From: Deltaproteobacteria bacterium
GTDB taxonomy: Bacteria > Desulfobacterota > Desulfobacteria > Desulfobacterales > ETH-SRB1
Direction of reading: 5' to 3'
Assembly: GCA_019309665.1 (NCBI GenBank)
Contig: JAFDFV010000029.1
Span: 1-10,654, forward strand
DNA: 10,654 nucleotides
Each line of letters begins with the position of its first letter. Position 1 is the stretch's first letter. The notes below the pieces were generated by a model, which did no database searches, had not been told where the DNA came from, and worked only from the letters and a program-made list of their open reading frames with translations. Of the stretch, positions 6,215-10,654 are shown one piece after another. The position numbers and the translations under genes are program-made.

Positions 6215-7564
6215 ATGTTTCCATCTATTTTAATTGTTGATGACGAGCCTTCCATACTTCAATCTTTAAGCGGCCTGCTTGCTGATGAAGGATTTGAGGT
6301 TGAAACGGCCACAAATGGATATGAGGGATTAAAGATAGTTGAAGAAAATTCTCCTGATCTTGTTCTGCTTGATATATGGATGCCGGGTATTGATGGTATT
6401 GAAACCTTAAAAGAGATAAAGAAAAATTATCCAACTATTCCGGTTATAATTATAACCGGTCACGGAACAATAGAAACAGCCGTAAAAGCAACAAAGCTTG
6501 GAGCATACGACTTGATAGAAAAGCCGCTTTCCATAGATAACATTATTGTTACAATTAACAATGCACTTAATTTCAGACGACTTGAAGAAGAGAACAGGTA
6601 TCTGCGCAAAAAGACGATTGAAAAACATTCAATAACCGGAAATAGTCCGCCGACTATAGCACTGAAAAAGCAGATAGAGCTTGTAGCCCCTACTGATACC
6701 TGGATATTAATAACGGGCGAAAATGGCACGGGAAAGGAACTGGTAGCCCGTACTATGCATCAGTTGAGTTCAAGGGTTGATCAGCCTCTTATATCTGTAA
6801 ATTGTGCGGCAATTCCTGAGGAATTAATAGAGAGTGAGCTGTTTGGCCATGAAAAAAACGCTTTTCCAGGAGCAACTTCAAAGAAAAAAGGCAAATTCGA
6901 ATTAGCTAACAACGGCACTATATTTCTGGATGAAATAGGTGATATGAGCTTGAAAACTCAGGCTAAAATTCTTCGTGTTTTACAGGAGCAGCAATTTCAG
7001 CGAGTTGGAGGCGGCAGAATATTAAGCGTTAATGTAAGAGTAATAGCTGCCAGCAACAAGGATCTTGAGGAAGAGATTGAAAAGGGTAATTTCAGAGAAG
7101 ATCTTTATTACAGGCTGAATGTGATACCTGTTGAAGTTCCACCTTTAAGGGAGCGTTCTAAAGATATTCCTTTACTTGTTGAAACATTTCTTGATGAATG
7201 TGCTAAACAGAGTCGAAATACAAAAAAAACCATGACAGCGGAAGCAATTGAAGTAATACGCGCTTATTCATGGCCCGGAAATGTCAGAGAGTTGAAGAAT
7301 CTTGTTGAAAGGATGGCAATAATGGTGGAAGGCGATATTATAGAGGCGTCTGATATCCCAAACGCTTATAAGCCGGAAAGTATGGAAAAGACAAGGTCTT
7401 TCGAAGAAGAGTTTTTTTTAATAGATTACTTAAAAGATGCTAAAAGAGCTTTTGAAAAAGCATTTATTCACAGAAAACTTTTACAGAATAAGAATAATTT
7501 CTCTAAAACAGCAAAAGCAATAGGTGTTAAACAGAGTTGTCTTAATAAAAAAATGAAAAAATGA
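6215..7564 (+). CDS. ntrX: NtrX-like AAA+ response regulator with altered GAFTGA loop
   Basis: The 449-residue partner of NtrY. The receiver domain (1-120) has acidic pocket Asp9/Asp10, phosphoacceptor Asp53 (LLDIWMPGIDG), Thr81 and Lys103. The AAA+ domain (about 140-370) has Walker A GENGTGKE (168-175), Walker B FLDEIGD (Asp239, Glu240) and the arginine-finger region NFREDLYYRLN. The Fis-type helix-turn-helix is near 427-449 (NNFSKTAKAIGVKQSCL). The loop that normally reads GAFTGA and touches sigma-54 reads NAFPGA here (215-220, bases 6857-6874): Thr is Pro and the first Gly is Asn. ATPase residues are intact, so the protein may bind DNA and hydrolyse ATP but probably cannot open sigma-54 promoters in the standard way. 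The C-terminus stops about five residues earlier than typical relatives, right before a decayed region. It was probably co-transcribed with ntrY despite the 227-base gap. Confidence 0.93.
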   Translation: MFPSILIVDDEPSILQSLSGLLADEGFEVETATNGYEGLKIVEENSPDLVLLDIWMPGIDGIETLKEIKKNYPTIPVIIITGHGTIETAVKATKLGAYDLIEKPLSIDNIIVTINNALNFRRLEEENRYLRKKTIEKHSITGNSPPTIALKKQIELVAPTDTWILITGENGTGKELVARTMHQLSSRVDQPLISVNCAAIPEELIESELFGHEKNAFPGATSKKKGKFELANNGTIFLDEIGDMSLKTQAKILRVLQEQQFQRVGGGRILSVNVRVIAASNKDLEEEIEKGNFREDLYYRLNVIPVEVPPLRERSKDIPLLVETFLDECAKQSRNTKKTMTAEAIEVIRAYSWPGNVRELKNLVERMAIMVEGDIIEASDIPNAYKPESMEKTRSFEEEFFLIDYLKDAKRAFEKAFIHRKLLQNKNNFSKTAKAIGVKQSCLNKKMKK

Positions 7565-7587
7565 ATTAATCTGGGGGCATTCTTCAT

Positions 7588-7958
7588 TCACCATATTTCC
7601 TCGCTTCCGTCATCTGCGGTCTGCCATGGAAACATGGCGTCCTGGTATCTGTTTGCCTTGCATATTTGTTTGCCGCGTCAAGGCGTCTGTATCTGTACAT
7701 TAAAAGTGCGCGAGAGATTTTAGGAAAGTGAAGATTATAAAAAGGCAGAATGTAAAGCTCATCCCAGAATACATGCCCCCTGTATGCTTCTCCGTGCAAT
7801 CCTCTTGCAGTTATTCCAGCATCTATATTTTTGTTGTGTAAAGACGCAGCAACAAGCAGGTGGTACGTGTGAAGGCGGACAATTTTTTGCGCAAGCCTGT
7901 CACCGGTAATTTTGATGTCTGCTTTATTCCAGATTGATATTACAATATATAATGACAA
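7588..7958 (-). pseudogene. Fragment of a GH65 glycoside phosphorylase (kojibiose/trehalose phosphorylase type), frameshifted
   Basis: Read on the minus strand, residues such as WNKADIKITGD, ARGLHGEAYRGHVFWDE and ALLMYRYRRLDAANKYA match the start of the GH65 catalytic barrel, a family that phosphorolyses alpha-glucosides. After codon 7647-7645 one base is missing: the frame runs into unrelated residues, but the next frame gives DAMFPWQTADDGSEE (7641-7597), matching the family's GAMFPWQSGSDGREE. It then ends at a TGA (7590-7588). Full GH65 proteins have about 750 residues; only about 125 remain, lacking the N-terminal domain and the catalytic glutamate region. The apparent start at 7958 is a TTG with no ribosome binding site. 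The fragment converges on ntrX, its end 23 bases from that stop. Confidence 0.85.
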
Positions 7959-8403
7959 TTTTATTTGGCTGTATTACGTCTTTTTTAAGTAGGTGAGAGA
8001 GAGGGGTATTAAAATTGCGTTTATCGCCTGTTAACGGTGACGATGCACCAGCCTAACGCAACATTGCTGAGGGTTGCATGGAAATCGAACAGAAACAAAA
8101 ATTCGCACCTTGTAGTAATTTTTTTAAAAAATCTTTAATAAATTCTCATATCTTGGCCGAAAACAGTTGTCTTATATCGAATATCCAAAAACATATTGAA
8201 ACTATTGATAATTTATATAAGTTTGTTTATGAAGCTATTAGGTAATAAATATCATCTATAAGGTTAAGTGTAATATCGATATGTTTTGCATTGTTCTGGT
8301 CGTATAACTTGTGTGACTGAAGTTATCAATTCTGTCGAGGATGCAAACCTGCCCCCAATGTTTTCCAACGTAGGTAAGCATCCACAATTTGTTTACTATA
8401 GAG
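7959..8403. other. Non-coding or decayed stretch without a recognisable gene
   Basis: Apart from a possible 55-codon frame (8078-8245) I see no gene. Several short open stretches exist: a minus-strand frame at about 8053-7927 containing SPLTGDKRNFNTPLSHLL, and a plus-strand frame at 8274-8432 containing LPPMFSNVGKHPQFVYYREC. They may be scraps of lost genes, but I cannot name their families. No promoter, terminator or tRNA was found. Confidence 0.45.
8078..8245 (+). CDS. Possible small protein of 55 residues
   Basis: ATG 8078 is preceded by TGAGGG (8068-8073), four bases before it. The frame reads MEIEQKQKFAPCSNFF to KFVYEAIR, a Lys/Asn/Ile-rich, mostly helical, soluble peptide without signal sequence or known motif. 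It lies in a decayed region, so it may be chance or a gene remnant. No family is recognised. Confidence 0.25.
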   Translation: MEIEQKQKFAPCSNFFKKSLINSHILAENSCLISNIQKHIETIDNLYKFVYEAIR

Positions 8404-8556
8404 AATGTCGTAATAAAGAAAAAGGCAATTGAAGAATACTTCTGGCTGATCGAAGAATACAAAGTATCTATTTTTGCCAAGGAACTTAAGACCGCCTTTC
8501 CTGTTTCTGAAAAAAAGCTTGATAAAAATTTAAAAGAAATTGAAAGAATGGTTTAA
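8404..8556 (+). pseudogene. 3' remnant of an HrpA-type ATP-dependent RNA helicase gene
   Basis: The frame reads KKKAIEEYFWLIEEYKVSIF and then AKELKTAFPVSEKKLDK to a stop at 8554-8556. This corresponds to the extreme C-terminus of HrpA helicases, as I recall it from E. coli (IRWMIEELRVSYFAQQLGTP, then YPISDKRI). HrpA has about 1300 residues; only about 50 are left. The frame closes upstream at a TAG (8371-8373), with no helicase motifs and no start codon or ribosome binding site. It is the tail of a gene whose body was deleted or lies elsewhere. Confidence 0.7.
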
Positions 8557-8626
8557 AAAGTTCTATACTTTGCACGGCTATAAACTGCGCTTTTTGAAAC
8601 GGTCATGATTATAAGGAAAAATTAAA

Positions 8627-8697
8627 CCACGAAGGACACAAAGGGGCACGAAGATTAGAATTAATGCTTTTTTATAATTTCTTTGTGTTCTTCGTGG
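8627..8697. repeat. Long inverted repeat CCACGAAGGACACAAAG / CTTTGTGTTCTTCGTGG
   Basis: The left arm (8627-8643) and right arm (8681-8697) are complementary over 17 bases with a single mismatch (G/A), around a 37-base AT-rich interior. This 'ccacgaagg..cttcgtgg' type of sequence recurs in many environmental deltaproteobacterial genomes as an intergenic repeat (recollection, not searched). It lies between the HrpA scrap and the right-hand kinase gene and has no T tract. Confidence 0.8.
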
Positions 8698-8835
8698 CCC
8701 TACGGCCTTTCAATTGCTCGAAGTTTTTGAAAATTACATGAAAGGTTCATTCGTAAAAGGGATTTTTCAGAATCCAGAAAGCGTTTGAGCTGGCGGTTTA
8801 ACGTGTACTTTGGAGATTTTTTTTCTTAGGGACAA

Positions 8836-8841
8836 CAGGAG
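8836..8841 (+). promoter_or_regulatory. Ribosome binding site of the right-hand histidine kinase
   Basis: CAGGAG lies 10 bases before ATG 8852 and selects it over an in-frame TTG at 8810, which would add 14 residues with no Shine-Dalgarno sequence. Confidence 0.75.
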
Positions 8842-8851
8842 TGCGCTTAAA

Positions 8852-9991
8852 ATGCAGAAAAAACGGACTTATGAAGAATTGGAAAAAAGGGTCAGGGAGT
8901 TAGAGAAAGAAGGCGCAGAGAGGAAGTCCATTGAGGAGGCATTGCGCAACACCAACGAGCTTTTGGAGAAGGTCTTCTCGACAACCCATATGTTGATCGC
9001 TTACATGGACACGGATTTCAACTTAATCAGGGTAAACCATGCTTATACAGTGGCGGATGGCCGCGACCCAGGATTTTTTGCAGGCAAAAACCATTTTGAG
9101 CTGTACCCCAATGAAGACAACCGGTCGATCTTCAGTCGTGTTGTTGAAAAAGGTGAACCATATACCGCCTACGCGAAGCCTTTTGAGTATGCAGAATATC
9201 CGGAACGCGGGATAACGTATTGGGACTGGACCCTTCAGCCTGTAAAAAAGGGTTCCGGGGAGGTGGAAGGACTTATTTTGGGCCTGGTAAATGTTACCAG
9301 GCGCATTAAGGCGGAAGGGGCTTTAAGGGAAAGCCAGAAGCATTTCATGACAGCCCAGGAAAATGAAAAAAAACGAGTTGCCCAGGAACTCCATGACAGC
9401 ATAGGACAATCCCTGACAGCCATAAAGTTTGGGCTGGAAAACAGCCTGGACGAAAAAGCTGGACGTACGGCTGAGGCACAAGTGGAATCATTGATGGCCG
9501 TCATCCCCCTGGTTCAGCAGGCCATTGAAGAAGTCCGAAGAATCCACACAGAGTTGCGGCCCTCTATGCTGGATGATCTTGGCATCCTGGCGACTATTAA
9601 CTGGTTTTGCCGTGAATTTCAGATGATTTACTCGGACATTAGAATCGAAAAACACGTGGCTGTGCAGAAAAATGAAGTGCCTGAGCCTTTGAAGATGGTC
9701 ATCTTCCGGGTCTTGCAGGAAGCGATGAACAATATAGCCAAGCACAGTAATGCGGATTTTGTGCGTCTTTGCTTCAAGAAAACAGACGATGCCATAGCGT
9801 TGACTGTTGAGGACAACGGCCGTGGGTTTGATCCGGAAAAGGCGCTTTCTTTGAAGAATCCAAAGAAGCGTTTTGGGATTACCGGCATGAAAGAACGAAC
9901 TGAACTTACGGGTGGGTCTTTTGCTATCAAGTCTATACCAAGGGTTGGAACCGCTATTTCAGCGTCCTGGCCACCGGACTCTTCTATATAG
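8852..9991 (+). CDS. Soluble PAS-domain sensor histidine kinase (HisKA_3 / NarX-like class)
   Basis: A 379-residue cytoplasmic kinase without membrane segments. It starts with a coiled coil (MQKKRTYEELEKRVRELEKE, residues 1-32). One PAS domain follows (about 33-152; MDTDFNLIRVNHAY, ending GLILGLVNVTRRI). The HisKA_3 dimerisation domain has phosphoacceptor His181 in RVAQELHDSIGQSL. The HATPase domain carries an EAMNNIAKHS N box (290-299), DNGRGFDP (321-328) and FGITGMKER (341-349). All catalytic residues are intact. The input is probably a small ligand or redox signal bound by PAS; the sequence does not show which. The likely partner is the NarL-type regulator on the opposite strand, which it meets tail to tail with 12 bases between stops. 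Hand-counted GC of line 9541-9600 is 50%, against 37% in an lpxC line, so the pair differs in composition from the left part. Confidence 0.9.
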   Translation: MQKKRTYEELEKRVRELEKEGAERKSIEEALRNTNELLEKVFSTTHMLIAYMDTDFNLIRVNHAYTVADGRDPGFFAGKNHFELYPNEDNRSIFSRVVEKGEPYTAYAKPFEYAEYPERGITYWDWTLQPVKKGSGEVEGLILGLVNVTRRIKAEGALRESQKHFMTAQENEKKRVAQELHDSIGQSLTAIKFGLENSLDEKAGRTAEAQVESLMAVIPLVQQAIEEVRRIHTELRPSMLDDLGILATINWFCREFQMIYSDIRIEKHVAVQKNEVPEPLKMVIFRVLQEAMNNIAKHSNADFVRLCFKKTDDAIALTVEDNGRGFDPEKALSLKNPKKRFGITGMKERTELTGGSFAIKSIPRVGTAISASWPPDSSI

Positions 9992-10003
9992 AAACAAAAA
10001 ACT

Positions 10004-10654
10004 CTATTCCGTAATCAGCCCTTTTTCCATGGCAAAAGCTGTTAATGCCGAGGCATTGTGGAGGCTTAACTTTTTCATGAGGTTGGCCCTGTGTTTTTCT
10101 ACCGTTTTTACACTGATGTAAAGGTAGCCGGCAATCTCTTTGTTCTTATAGCCCTCGGCAATCAATTTGAGGATCTGTCGCTCCCTCTGTGTCAAGCGCT
10201 CCCATGATGACTCGGCCTTTACAGGTTTCCTCCCCTCTAAATACCCTGCAACCAGCTTTTCTGAAATCCCAGGGCTGATATAAGGCTTGCCGCCCAGAAC
10301 GCTTTCTATGGCCAGCGTCAGCTCCGCGTGGGTGGCGTCCTTCAGGACGTATCCATCTGCGCCGGCCTTCAACGACGCGAACACGTATTCCTCTGCCTTG
10401 TGAACTGTCAAGACCAGGACCTTTGTATCGGGACTCTGCTTCTTGATTTCTCTGATTGCATCCAGGCCATCCATCTTCGGCATGGAAAGGTCCATTAACA
10501 CAAGGTCGGGCTTGAATTTCCGTATAGATCGCACGGCATCGCGGCCGTCTTCTGCCTCCCCGGCAACATCAAAATCAGGATTCGAAGATAGCAACGATCG
10601 CAGCCCTTCTCTGAGTATCGTGTGATCTTCTGCTATCACGATGCGATATGGTTT
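10004..10654 (-). CDS. NarL/LuxR-family response regulator (5' end outside the window)
   Basis: The visible part has 216 residues and begins KPYRIVIAEDHTILREG at the right edge, so only a few N-terminal residues are missing. An apparent GTG start at 10639-10637 is just the Val of YRIVIAEDH. The receiver domain has acidic pocket Glu9/Asp10, phosphoacceptor Asp55 (LVLMDLSMPKMDG), Thr83 and Lys105 (numbering from the first visible residue). The C-terminal LuxR-type helix-turn-helix starts at about 147 (LTQRERQILKLIAEGYKNKE, then IAGYLYISVKTVEKHR). It is presumably a DNA-binding transcription factor phosphorylated by the HisKA_3 kinase at 8852-9991, the kinase class that normally pairs with this regulator class. 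Hand-counted GC of line 10321-10380 is about 67%, the highest in the window. Confidence 0.93.
   Translation of the reverse strand, partial: KPYRIVIAEDHTILREGLRSLLSSNPDFDVAGEAEDGRDAVRSIRKFKPDLVLMDLSMPKMDGLDAIREIKKQSPDTKVLVLTVHKAEEYVFASLKAGADGYVLKDATHAELTLAIESVLGGKPYISPGISEKLVAGYLEGRKPVKAESSWERLTQRERQILKLIAEGYKNKEIAGYLYISVKTVEKHRANLMKKLSLHNASALTAFAMEKGLITE

Noticed and set aside
8027..8070. Integron attC-like site (GCCTAAC and GTTAAC words)
   Set aside because: There is no matching GTTRRRY partner, no symmetric arms and no integrase or cassette.
8256..8480. Minus-strand open frame of 74 codons
   Set aside because: Its first part is the antisense of the HrpA remnant, whose plus-strand reading matches a known family; no ribosome binding site.
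9982..9993. Palindrome TTCTATATAGAA as a bidirectional terminator between the convergent genes
   Set aside because: The stem is six AT-rich pairs with no loop and only a weak A run (9995-10001), too weak to call.
10637..10639. GTG as start of the response regulator
   Set aside because: The reading continues upstream as KPYRI, the normal first receiver strand, to the window edge.

Overview
The window looks like a chromosomal segment of a Gram-negative, probably sulfate-reducing deltaproteobacterium (Desulfobacterota, Desulfobacterales-like). The pointers are lpxC (lipid A synthesis), a DUF4390 gene directly upstream of an ntrY/ntrX-type pair, an AT-rich genome (about 37% GC in a hand-counted lpxC line), and intergenic spacers filled with short repeated words and inverted repeats. 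Placement is by gene content and protein style only; no search was run.

Layout. (1) 26-585: a TPR-repeat gene broken into two overlapping reading frames, followed by a strong Rho-independent terminator (604-651). (2) 754-1986: a 410-residue protein of unknown function whose motif order vaguely recalls the protein kinase/aminoglycoside phosphotransferase fold. (3) 2088-2972: lpxC, with its own plausible promoter. (4) 3143-7564: DUF4390 exported protein, NtrY-like membrane histidine kinase and NtrX-like AAA+ response regulator, all on the + strand. Unusually, kinase and regulator are separated by a 227-base, repeat-rich, foldable spacer, and the regulator carries NAFPGA in place of the sigma-54-contacting GAFTGA loop. 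(5) 7565-8800: a gene graveyard with a minus-strand frameshifted fragment of a GH65 glycoside phosphorylase, a plus-strand 3' scrap of an HrpA-type helicase, a possible 55-codon ORF, and a long inverted repeat of the 'ccacgaagg' type. (6) 8852-10654: a soluble PAS histidine kinase (HisKA_3/NarX type) and a NarL/LuxR-type response regulator facing each other tail to tail with 12 bases between stop codons. The regulator runs off the right edge. This last block is clearly more GC-rich than the rest.

How the genes may work together. DUF4390-NtrY-NtrX form a probable envelope- or nitrogen-responsive phosphorelay: the membrane kinase senses through its periplasmic or membrane part and phosphorylates Asp53 of the regulator. 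Placement beside lpxC hints at an envelope connection, but that is inference. The convergent kinase/regulator pair at the right is a separate and probably cognate two-component system. No complete novel multi-gene system is evident. The most unusual items are the NtrX loop substitution, the structured repeat element inside ntrYX, the kinase-like orphan family, and the split TPR gene with a compositional break at the split.
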